Shown piece by piece: positions 1 through 7,400 of a stretch of 17,383 nt of DNA; within the stretch, counting starts at the first letter, position 1, and the number at the start of each line of letters is the position of its first letter. The notes under the pieces are model-generated. The model did no database searches and was not told the DNA's origin. It worked only from the letters and a program-made list of their open reading frames with translations. Source of the stretch: JAAZNV01 sp035358315 (lineage in GTDB: Bacteria; Patescibacteriota; WWE3; UBA101185; UBA10185). Where the stretch lies: positions 1 through 17,383 of the forward strand of contig DAOPPB010000014.1 in assembly GCA_035358315.1 (NCBI GenBank). Direction: 5' to 3'. A program made the translations under genes and the position numbers.

Positions 1-6
1 CCTTTC

Positions 7-82
7 TGGTGCACCCGGAGGGACTCGAACCCCCGACTTCAGCGTCCGCAACGCTGTGTTCTATCCTCTGAACTACGGGTGC
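7..82 (-). tRNA. tRNA-Arg, anticodon GCG, with encoded CCA
   Basis: Read on the minus strand, a full cloverleaf can be drawn. The 7-bp acceptor stem is GCACCCG with CGGGTGC. The D arm is GTTC/GAAC with an AGAGGATA loop, typical of arginine tRNAs. The anticodon stem CAGCG/CGCTG closes the loop TTGCGGA, giving anticodon GCG, and the T arm holds TTCGAGT. Discriminator A is followed by a genomically encoded CCA (positions 9-7). It should read CGC and CGU. Most bacteria use an ACG anticodon deaminated to inosine for this box, so GCG is a less common choice. Confidence 0.95.
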
Positions 83-198
83 AAACAAAAGTGGTAAACT
101 CCAATCCCGAATAAAACAAACTCTATAACTACTCTAACTTGGAAAAATTATAGATCATTTATTACTTCCTTACCGTGTAGTTTCGTTAGTCGCGTCAA

Positions 199-912
199 TT
201 ATTCTTCTACGCTAGCACCCGTTTTTTCATCCGGAGAATTATCTGCAGATTCGGGACTTTCTTCATCTTCTCTAAAGCTGAACTTCTGAACAACAGAATC
301 GTAAGTATTGTCTAAAAATGTTTTCGGCTCAGATTCTAAATAATACAAATATTTTTCCAAAATCCCCTTTATTTTCTCCCTGTCGGCCGGTTCAAAAGAG
401 ATGAATATTCTTGCCGGAATACCTAAAACCGTATCAACAGCTATCATTTCGGAATTTCCACGCTCTACAAAGAAAAATCTCCTTAATTTATCCCAATCGT
501 ATATCTTGTCATCAATCATAATGCCCTCGGTGCTTATCTCGTACTTCACGGTTTCCGGGGAAAGCTTGCCCATAGCCTGAATGAAAAAAATCAAACTTCC
601 GATTACCAACAGTACGAAAAACTGCTGCATCAACAAAAGTAAAATTGCGACAGCTACCCCAATAATTATGAACGAACGTGAAAACCTTTTACTGATAACC
701 TTCCTATCCTCAACGGACATTTCTTTTTCCCACGAGAGAAAAATTTCTTTTTTGTGCGGAATCGGTGCTGGTGGCACAACAGAAGATTGTTGTAATTGTT
801 GTTCCACGCTTTCGGAAACCTTCGGGGGACCAAGTTGCTCACTACGGTCGGGAATGCCCATAAATTTGGTTACGCTTGGAATTTTTATCTTCACAGGAAA
901 ATTATACAACAT
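199..912 (-). CDS. Two-helix membrane protein of unknown function
   Basis: The product has 237 residues and I do not recognise the family with certainty. A proline- and glutamine-rich, probably cytoplasmic N-terminal segment (1-75) leads to a hydrophobic hairpin of two closely spaced helices (about 80-114). A mixed alpha/beta domain follows (about 120-190), and the tail is acidic (213-237). The pattern of a membrane hairpin plus a small beta-rich domain (segments YEISTEGIMI, YDWDKLRRFF, ARIFISFEP) resembles bacterial PH-like membrane proteins, but this is only a fold-level guess. No convincing Shine-Dalgarno sequence precedes the chosen ATG. An in-frame ATG at codon 18 is an alternative start. 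The stop is TAA. The gene lies alone between tRNA-Arg and the next minus-strand gene, with about 100 bases on each side. Confidence 0.8.
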   Translation of the reverse strand: MLYNFPVKIKIPSVTKFMGIPDRSEQLGPPKVSESVEQQLQQSSVVPPAPIPHKKEIFLSWEKEMSVEDRKVISKRFSRSFIIIGVAVAILLLLMQQFFVLLVIGSLIFFIQAMGKLSPETVKYEISTEGIMIDDKIYDWDKLRRFFFVERGNSEMIAVDTVLGIPARIFISFEPADREKIKGILEKYLYYLESEPKTFLDNTYDSVVQKFSFREDEESPESADNSPDEKTGASVEE

Positions 913-1016
913 AAAGGTGCGAAGTATAAGTCACCTACACCATAAGGGGCTCCAAACCCACCTAAGCTGAATCACTATAAAAAGGGCTTAACCGTAAAGG
1001 TTCCTGCTTATTTGAA

Positions 1017-1574
1017 TTATTGGTTTAACAATTGTGATAAATCCTGAAATTGGATATCTCCCGGTACCGCAAACAAATCATTGGCCAAATCTATATTTTT
1101 ACAATCCAGTCTATATTTATTTTTAATATCTTCGAGATATTCATCCGGGTCCTGAACCTCCATATCGGGCTGTTTTTCAGCTTCTTCGACCGACATAAAG
1201 AACCCTTGTTTCTCTTTTGTACTCCATTGATATATCTTGTTATCGATATACAAAGAAATATTGGTATCGTCATCTCCTAAAGGAATTTCAGTTCTCATCT
1301 TGCCGTTTTTAACATAAGTAGTAACATCCAACCCTTCTTCAATGGTATAAGTGCATCTATAACTACCACCCAAAGAAAGTAGATTTGTGGAATTATTTTC
1401 CGATTCTCCAGGTGTCATTTTTTCTTGGAGACTTTCTTGAAGTGAAACTGATTCTTCCGTCGGCTGGTTCGGCTGACTGGTTTCTTCTCCCGATTTTGAT
1501 TTTGAAGAAATTAAAAAAACACCTCCTGCTATTACAAACACCGCAACTAAAATTATAGTTAAATTTTTTTTCAT
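1017..1574 (-). CDS. Membrane-anchored extracytoplasmic protein, unknown function
   Basis: The product has 185 residues. A lysine-started hydrophobic segment (residues 4-23) acts as an uncleaved anchor or signal. There is no clear lipobox cysteine. A low-complexity linker rich in Ser, Glu and Gln (24-65) carries the outer domain (about 66-185). The domain has short beta-type segments (YRCTYTIEEG, TYVKNGKMRTEI, SLYIDNKIYQWS), reminiscent of LolA/DUF4412-like substrate-binding barrels. Two cysteines in the domain could form a disulfide. The start is well supported by AAGGAT eight bases upstream of the ATG. It lies 62 bases downstream of tRNA-Ser on the same strand. The stop is TAA. Function cannot be assigned from sequence alone. 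Confidence 0.85.
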   Translation of the reverse strand: MKKNLTIILVAVFVIAGGVFLISSKSKSGEETSQPNQPTEESVSLQESLQEKMTPGESENNSTNLLSLGGSYRCTYTIEEGLDVTTYVKNGKMRTEIPLGDDDTNISLYIDNKIYQWSTKEKQGFFMSVEEAEKQPDMEVQDPDEYLEDIKNKYRLDCKNIDLANDLFAVPGDIQFQDLSQLLNQ

Positions 1575-1636
1575 GTTTTTATCCTTAAAATATTTAATTA
1601 AATACTTGTTTTTTCAAACAACCTGATGGTTCCCGT

Positions 1637-1724
1637 TGGCGGAGGGTACAGGATTCGAACCTGTGGACGGCAATTAACCGTCACGGCTTAGCAAGCCGCT
1701 GCATTACCACTCTGCCAACCCTCC
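1637..1724 (-). tRNA. tRNA-Ser, anticodon GCT, with encoded CCA
   Basis: On the minus strand the acceptor stem GGAGGGT pairs with ACCCTCC, followed by discriminator G and encoded CCA (1639-1637). The anticodon stem GCGGC/GCCGT (one G-U pair) closes the loop TTGCTAA, giving anticodon GCT, which reads AGC and AGU. The long variable arm expected of a class II serine tRNA is present (GACGG/CCGTC), and the T loop is TTCGAAT. All features agree with tRNA-Ser. Confidence 0.96.
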
Positions 1725-1862
1725 AGAATTCCCATGTGAAATTGCCATACGCGACACACATCAGCAAAATACACACGCGCAACATTCACAATAAGAATAC
1801 GCAGATATTATATCAGTTTAGATCTTTTTACTCTCTTTTACCTCTTTTTACTCAAAAACGAT

Positions 1863-2618
1863 TTAAAGCCTCTTACTCAAAGCGAAGCACTTAACATCGG
1901 TGGCTCCATTTTCAAACAAAACTTTGGAAGCTTCTAAAAATGTTGCTCCTGTAGTGCAAATATCATCCACCAAAACAATTTTCTTCTCTTTAGCTTTTTC
2001 GCTCGAAGCAAAAGAACCTTCAATATTTTTAAAACGCTCGGATCTGGAAAGATCGTGCTGGGCATGTTTATCCCTTGTTCTCGTCAGAATAGAAAAATCT
2101 ATTGTAAGACCGAATCTTTTCGCAAAAATCTTGGAAATTATATCTGCCTGATTAAAACCCCTCAATTTTTCTCGTTGTCTACTTACCGGTATCGGAACAA
2201 CCACAAAACCATCAAAAGAATATCCCCATTCGTAAACAATATTTACGCCCTCAAAAGAAAGCCTTTTTAAGCAGGAAAAAAGCCGGGAAGAGTATTTTGA
2301 TTTTCTTATGCAGTCCCTGACCTTATCTGCGTAGATAAACGGGCTTATTAATTGAGAGGGATATTTTAATTGAAAAGAAGGTAACTTGTCCGCCGCAACA
2401 AATCCCCTGCTAACCGCAACCCCACTCGGATAAGAACTACAACCGGCAGAGAAGTGGTGCAAATGGGTCTTTCCGTTTTCCGAGGGTTTACTGCATACCA
2501 AACATCTTTGCTCCTGCAGAATAGAACAGGTAGATATACAGTTCTCGCAGAATATGTCGCCGACAGCGCCGCAAAATATGCACTTGGGCGGAAAAATAGT
2601 ATTAATTATCTTTTCCAT
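1863..2618 (-). CDS. comF: ComF-family phosphoribosyltransferase-like protein
   Basis: The product has 251 residues, the usual size for the ComF/GntX family. The N-terminal part carries cysteine pairs typical of the family's zinc ribbon (C13-x2-C16, C24-x2-C27, C39-x2-C42). The middle contains the family segment VPIPVSRQREKLRGFNQA (141-158) and a basic R-T-R-x-K-x-x-Q-x-x-L stretch near 180-190. The C-terminal part has the PRPP-binding motif VLVDDICTTGAT (215-226) of type I phosphoribosyltransferases. In naturally competent bacteria ComF is a cytoplasmic protein needed for DNA uptake. In other lineages the role is unclear, so competence is only a possibility here. The start ATG has no strong Shine-Dalgarno sequence. 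The stop is TAA. The gene lies alone between a 332-base gap upstream and tRNA-Ser downstream. Confidence 0.93.
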   Translation of the reverse strand: MEKIINTIFPPKCIFCGAVGDIFCENCISTCSILQEQRCLVCSKPSENGKTHLHHFSAGCSSYPSGVAVSRGFVAADKLPSFQLKYPSQLISPFIYADKVRDCIRKSKYSSRLFSCLKRLSFEGVNIVYEWGYSFDGFVVVPIPVSRQREKLRGFNQADIISKIFAKRFGLTIDFSILTRTRDKHAQHDLSRSERFKNIEGSFASSEKAKEKKIVLVDDICTTGATFLEASKVLFENGATDVKCFALSKRL

Positions 2619-2950
2619 AAGTTATCCACATGGGTTAATTTGCTTTATTATGGGAGTTTTTACTTTCTATGACTTGTAGTAAATAAATGAAACGAACCTG
2701 TAGTTAAAGTAAAAGGGTCTAACCATAATACGTACAAAGTCACAACATACACAACAAACACAAAGGTACAACCTTGGAAAAATAAATAAAGCCATAAAAC
2801 TCTATTAGGAATAGAAATAAGCTAAAAGTAAAAAAGGTAAAAATTAAGCCCGAAGAAAGAAAAAATCGCTGAAAACCAAAAAAATAAGCCCCCGATGAAA
2901 TTAATGAAGTTTAATAAAGTTCATCAAGGGCTTAACTTACATTTTTACCA
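2619..2950. other. 332-base non-coding stretch between comF and a small gene
   Basis: This AT-rich stretch holds no plausible gene on either strand. The part nearest 2950 contains the terminator of the neighbouring minus-strand gene (listed separately). The part nearest 2619 must carry the comF promoter, since comF reads leftward from 2618, but I could not pick out a convincing -35/-10 pair. I see no tRNA, repeat array or mobile element here. Confidence 0.6.
2878..2931 (-). terminator. Rho-independent terminator of the 111-codon gene
   Basis: Read on the minus strand, GCCC-TT-GATGAA pairs with TTCATC-GG-GGGC around a 20-base loop. The two-base internal mismatch (TT opposite GG) could form wobble pairs. 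TTATTTTTTT follows immediately. It lies 20 bases past the stop codon at 2951, which fits termination of that gene. The long loop makes it weaker than a textbook terminator. Confidence 0.65.
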
Positions 2951-3286
2951 TTATTGTACGTTGTGATCACTATCGATACAGGATCCTGTTTTACCGGTGT
3001 TTCTTTTATCCAACATAGTTACTATTTCTCCGGTGCTTTTACTATATAGAACCCGAATTTCCGGGTGTCCGGGAACGGCGTTATCAAAAAAAGATCTTGT
3101 TCTGCTGACTTTTTCTACAAATATCGCTCGCCCCTCCCTGATATTTTCGATTATTTTCTTTCTAAGGGAATCAGTATAAACGAGATCAAATCTTTCTTCA
3201 GCCCGGTTCCTGCAATGCATTCGGTCTATTTCCCTCTTTTTTCGATCTCCTTTACGACGACCGCGCTTAACAACATAAGTTGGCAT
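2951..3286 (-). CDS. Small basic protein, possibly DUF4258-like
   Basis: The product has 111 residues and a strongly basic N-terminus (KRGRRKGDRKKREIDR). A domain that begins HCRNRAEERFDL and ends IRVLYSKSTGEIVTML follows. An H-x-x-x-R-x-x-E-R start, a helix, and a closing beta hairpin with an 'R-V-L-Y' strand recall DUF4258-like and small phage-encoded proteins, some of which resemble RelE/barnase-type toxin folds. The similarity is by eye only, and no partner antitoxin is adjacent. The start is firmly set by AAGGAGGG ending five bases before the ATG, the strongest ribosome-binding site in the window. The gene lies just downstream of the tmRNA terminator and has its own terminator, so it appears to be a single-gene unit. 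The stop is TAA. Confidence 0.8.
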   Translation of the reverse strand: MPTYVVKRGRRKGDRKKREIDRMHCRNRAEERFDLVYTDSLRKKIIENIREGRAIFVEKVSRTRSFFDNAVPGHPEIRVLYSKSTGEIVTMLDKRNTGKTGSCIDSDHNVQ

Positions 3287-3288
3287 TT

Positions 3289-3304
3289 ACCCTCCTTTCA
3301 GGGT
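3289..3304 (-). promoter_or_regulatory. Hairpin overlapping the Shine-Dalgarno sequence of the 111-codon gene
   Basis: On the minus strand ACCCT and AGGGT form a perfect 5-bp stem around the 6-base loop GAAAGG, directly before the ATG. The AGGAGG ribosome-binding core (3296-3291) lies half in the loop and half in the stem. Such a short hairpin could tune translation by partly hiding the site. It may also be a chance result of a purine-rich leader. Confidence 0.35.
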
Positions 3305-3343
3305 TTCTCTTTCCTTCCTTTCATTTTACTCTAGCGGAGTTTA

Positions 3344-3370
3344 CAAAAAGTGGCCAAATACTAGCCACTT
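3344..3370 (-). terminator. Rho-independent terminator of the tmRNA gene
   Basis: On the minus strand a perfect 7-bp stem AAGTGGC/GCCACTT encloses a 9-base loop and is followed by further T residues (3347-3345). It starts 22 bases after the CCA end of the tmRNA, the expected place for ssrA termination. No T-tract follows on the opposite strand, so it acts in one direction. Confidence 0.85.
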
Positions 3371-3391
3371 AGATTCAAATTTCTAAAATTC

Positions 3392-3779
3392 TGGCAGGGA
3401 TGGCGGGAGTTGAACCCACGTGCTAATGCATTTCCACACAGTCTCTACAAGTTTATCCGAATATTAACTTAAGAAAGCAGGTATCCGAAAAACCTTTGTT
3501 TGCTTTCCGCAGACTTATTTTCTTTGAGCTTTATACCCTTGGTGATTTGAAATGGTCAATCTCAAACAACCTCATCTAGGTTTTATTAGACTAAGACGGA
3601 AACTTTCCCAGAAAAATTCCCGATGTCTGTTTTTGACTTAACTTATGTTAAGCAAAAACGGAAGCCATTGCTGGCTTAAATGCTTTTTTATCGGCATTTA
3701 TATTTTTGCCAAACTTAAGGCTTTAGCAACCTACTTGCGACTGTGCAAAATACGCATTAGTCAAATCCAATGCATCCCC
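3392..3779 (-). ncRNA. ssrA: Transfer-messenger RNA (tmRNA)
   Basis: This RNA rescues stalled ribosomes together with SmpB, whose gene lies just upstream on the same strand. The 5' end GGGGATG pairs with CATCCCT near the 3' end, followed by G and an encoded CCA (3394-3392). The 5' part has the D-loop-like GGATTTGAC. The 3' part has a T arm GTGGG-TTCAACT-CCCGC. Long-range helix 2 is visible as CTAATGC with GCATTAG and CACAGTC with GACTGTG. The tag frame probably starts at GGC 3710-3708 and ends at TAA 3650-3648, reading GKNINADKKA then FKPAMASVFA. The stop lies inside a strong hairpin (3659-3629, CTTAAC-ATAA-GTTAAG plus GTTTTTG/CAAAAAC), as expected for helix 5. The exact resume codon is inferred. 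Confidence 0.95.
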
Positions 3780-3826
3780 TTGTTAAAGTGCCTCAATATT
3801 TCTATATTTCTATTGAAAGTAGGGGG

Positions 3827-3855
3827 ATTATACAACGTAAATAGGAGTAATTCAA
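3827..3855 (-). promoter_or_regulatory. Sigma-70-type promoter of ssrA
   Basis: On the minus strand TTGAAT (3855-3850) and a perfect TATAAT (3832-3827) are separated by exactly 17 bases. The predicted start lies near 3820, about 40 bases before the mature tmRNA 5' end, leaving a leader for RNase P to remove. It sits between the smpB stop and ssrA, so the RNA can be made independently of smpB. Confidence 0.8.
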
Positions 3856-3871
3856 CTTATTCCCGCCCGAG

Positions 3872-4348
3872 CTACAAAAACGAAGATCTCCTGAACTCCT
3901 TTTCTTCAATCCTCATATCTTTTCTAATTTGTCTCTCCTTCGCAACCTGCTTTTTTTCAAATTCCTTTTTCCCCCTCACAACGGCAAATTCAAGTTTTAT
4001 CTTATTATTGGAGAGTATCAAAGCCAACGGAATGGCGGTCCTGCCTTTTTCTGATAACTGCCTGTTTATATCTGCAACCTCATTTTTATTCAACAAAAGT
4101 TTTCTGTCTCTTCTTTCGTCCTGCAATGACACTTCTTTTGACTGCTTTGAATATTTGCCGATTTTCAAATTGACCAAATAAACTTCGCCCTTAATTACCT
4201 TTATATAAGAGCCCTCAAAATCAACTTTCCCTTCCTTTATCGCCTTTACTTCGTAGCCCTTCAAAACAACACCTGCAGTAAATCTGCTTATTACAGAGTG
4301 ATTAAATAAAGCTTTTCTGTTTTTAGCCAGTAGTTTTCCTTTTACCAT
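3872..4348 (-). CDS. smpB: SsrA-binding protein SmpB
   Basis: The product has 158 residues, the normal size for SmpB. It binds the tRNA-like part of tmRNA and places it in the ribosomal A site, its C-terminal tail standing in for mRNA. Family landmarks are in order: NRKALFNH (10-17), the G-x-V-L-x-G-Y-E-V-K-A segment (about 27-39), E-G-S-Y-I near 46-50, D-R-K-L-L-L-N-K (about 82-89), R-T-A-I-P-L-A-L (near 103-110), a V-R-G-K-K-E-F-x-K segment and a basic helical tail. The family's usual H in 'R-K-L-L-L-H' is N here. No Shine-Dalgarno sequence is visible before the ATG. The stop is TAG. It is transcribed toward ssrA, 92 bases away, a frequent arrangement in bacteria. Confidence 0.97.
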   Translation of the reverse strand: MVKGKLLAKNRKALFNHSVISRFTAGVVLKGYEVKAIKEGKVDFEGSYIKVIKGEVYLVNLKIGKYSKQSKEVSLQDERRDRKLLLNKNEVADINRQLSEKGRTAIPLALILSNNKIKLEFAVVRGKKEFEKKQVAKERQIRKDMRIEEKEFRRSSFL

Positions 4349-4410
4349 ATCAATAAAAACATTTTATCATTATTCGATGTGCAAATATGGCTTCAAAATA
4401 CCAATAAATA

Positions 4411-4440
4411 TTGCCGCTTCTCTAACGAGTTTGCTATAAT
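4411..4440 (+). promoter_or_regulatory. Promoter of the 1345-codon secreted-protein gene
   Basis: TTGCCG (4411-4416) and a perfect TATAAT (4435-4440) lie 18 bases apart. The predicted start near 4447 leaves a leader of about 15 bases before the ATG at 4462. The leader has AGAAG repeats but no strong Shine-Dalgarno sequence. The site lies in the 113-base divergent gap between smpB and this gene. Confidence 0.7.
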
Positions 4441-4461
4441 CAATAAGAAGTTAAAGAAGTT

Positions 4462-7400
4462 ATGAAAAAAATTTTTAAACCCGTTCTTGCCATTTTTTTG
4501 ATTCTAATTCTTGCAGACCGGACGCTTAAAGTTTCGGCCGAGAGAGTTGAAAAATCGGATCCCGTCGAGAGGCTATCAACTAAACTGCTTGAAGATAATT
4601 GCCCTGAACCGGGAGACCCAAATCTTATTTCAATATGCGGAAGTGTAAGACAAGCCACAGCACAGCCTATGGTTTTAATGGATGGAACAACTATTCCGGA
4701 TGTATCCCAGGTTCCGGTAAAAGGGGTTTCTGTCTACTTATACGAGTGCGACAATACATCAAGAACGTGTAAAAGAGACGGGCTTTTAGTACATCCCTTT
4801 TCGTCAACTTCAACTAATGAAGACGGGATGTTTCATTTGGTAGCAAGAAAACTTGAAAATAATTGGCCCTACAAGTACAAGAATCAATATAAGTATCAGG
4901 ATACTCCCGTTGATGAAACAGACGAGGAGGTAAACATTACCAATCAGTCAAAGAAAAGGTATCTGGTGTTCAAATGCGGAGATTATTTTCAGGGAATTCA
5001 CATAATACCTTCCTATACAAACTTAACCAACATAATTCATGAAGTAAATTGTCCAAAAGAATATCTTATGATGGGAGATGAGTTTACCTATGTTCCTCCC
5101 CTTATTCAATTTGATTTTATCGGCGGAGTAAAGTTAGCAAATCAAATGGGTATAGAACCGGACGGTTATTACCCCGAACAAACGGCTGAGCATATAGACA
5201 CGAACGGGGATGATATTTATGAGGGGGTTAGAACAGCCGTTCAGGCCTATTACGAGAAATATGCAAATGAGAGAAATCAGAGTGTTCCTATAATCCTTAA
5301 GGGCGGGGATCCGAGATTTACTATGCCTTTGGAAGGTAGCCCTAAATTAGAAGCTTTAAAAGAAACGCTTATACCATTCGGACTTAAAAACCTTTCAGAC
5401 CTAGTACCAACACAAGGAGCATACTGGTCAAAAGACTGTGCCATAAAGTATGGGGACCCGTGGAATAATTATTGCAAACCCGGAGATTATCAAAAAGAAC
5501 TATACACAGACGAGAAATTTACAACAGCGCACTTACTGCCAAATATACCACCAACCTATTCCATAATATATTATAGGCCCCTTGAAATAAGAAACGAAAT
5601 ATCGGCGTACTATCAGGATTACGACGATATAGCCAAATACCTAGGTTTAATGTTTTCAAATTGCGTGGGTGACGTGTATAAAAGAAAATGGGGAAGTACG
5701 CCCAATCCGGACGAAAAACCGACTTATCCCGATTGTGAAGACCTTAAGAAATGCAATATGGCTCTAAATCCCAATGGAAATACAAACAGTTTAACCGCTA
5801 ACGGACCCGCTCAAGCCTTGATGGATCCATACGCACTAAAAACACTGCAAGAGGAAATGATACCCGATATTCCGGTATGTATGATAGAAGGAGAAGAAAA
5901 ACCTGTCTTATTAAGCCAAATTCAAAGACCAGATCAGTATTTTTGCGAAAAATACGATACAGCCACCGAGAAAGGAATGCGTCTATGTGATAATGGCGCG
6001 TATTGGAATAATTATTATCTGACCAATTTAGGAAACAATAACAATACATTAAAATGGGGTTTGGCGGCGGAAAATGAAGATGATTCTTATCCATGGAATG
6101 TAGAAAAAGATGGTTCAAATCTAAATGCCAATTCTTTTAAAGCAAAGGAGGAGGGAAAGGGTGTTCCTCAGGCCGAGGGAGTAGCAGCTACCGCCGGAAG
6201 CGGGGACAGAGCCGGAAATAATTCGATGAGGGCCGCGTTAACAATAACAGCATCAGGAACCGGTGCTTCATCTGTGGAAGCACTGACAAATTTTATCGCC
6301 CAGCCATTTGAAGATGAAAAAACAAAAAAAGAAATTTCCGATGGTATTCCCTATTATGTATCTTCGCGTCCTGCAGCATGGGGAGAATTTTCCAAAACCA
6401 ATAAAAATGAAGAAGCTGTAATAACATCCGGAAGTGCTGACCAGAACATTTTAGACAATTATTTCTTTAACAATGAAATGGAATGCGAAGAATGCGGAAA
6501 TCAACACTATCCTGGTGCCGATTTAAGCGGACAAATAAAGGTGGAGGGGGGTAAAGAAGGTGGATCAAGAACACCGACAGAAGGTTTATATTTAACCGAC
6601 CCTGCTCTGAGAAGACTGGATTATCTTCATGATCCAAACTTATCACAGTTTCTCTTGTATTGGAAGTACGACATATTAGATAGTGCCATTTCAATATCTA
6701 CAGGACATAGCTATATAGATTGGACAATGACAAAGGTAAAAGGAGCACCCGATAACATTGGGGATATAATACTGAGCTTAATTAACTTCATAAAACAATA
6801 TGGGAGAAAGGAGATAAAAACTTTCGCAGATAGGAATCCCGAGAGCCTGATAAACACCGAGAGAGAAACAAACAATGAAGTAATAGCTTTTGGTTTTGAA
6901 GTTAATGAGAGTAATTTTGAAACATTGTTTAAGTGTCCTGGTTATCCTTGGTATGAACACCCAGCTGGAGCATGGGGAAATCAAAAATGTTATCCCTGGC
7001 ATAGTACTAACGAATGCTCAACTTATAGAGGAGATTGCGGAGGTGCTTCTCGTACATGCCGGGTTGATATCTGCACAAAAGCGCTGTATGTAGAAACTTA
7101 TCACTGCAACGGGATAGAAGATAAACCATATAATCATGAATTTAAAGAAAAAGAAGGAACAAGAACAAAATGTTCCGAAGAAGTGTTTAAAACATGTCTA
7201 TACGACGGAAAAGCTAATGGTCATAAAGCCAGACCTATTGCTACTTGTGTAGGAAAACCGGAGGGAGACTACAGCGAACCCATTCAAATAGAGGATTACT
7301 GCACAGTTTCCGAAGCAGGCCCCAACATGTGCGACGGGGACATACTAAGAGAAGCAGAGGTAAATGTTAACTCTCAGGCAATAAACGAAACAAAAGACTT

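Noticed and set aside
581..1280. Plus-strand frames of 129 and 76 codons over the first two protein genes
   Set aside because: They oppose genes with clear membrane segments and, for the second, a good ribosome-binding site. Their compositions look like reverse-strand translations.
3645..4181. A 178-codon plus-strand reading frame
   Set aside because: It runs antisense through the tag end of ssrA and most of smpB, both firmly identified on the other strand. It has no recognisable domain or ribosome-binding site.
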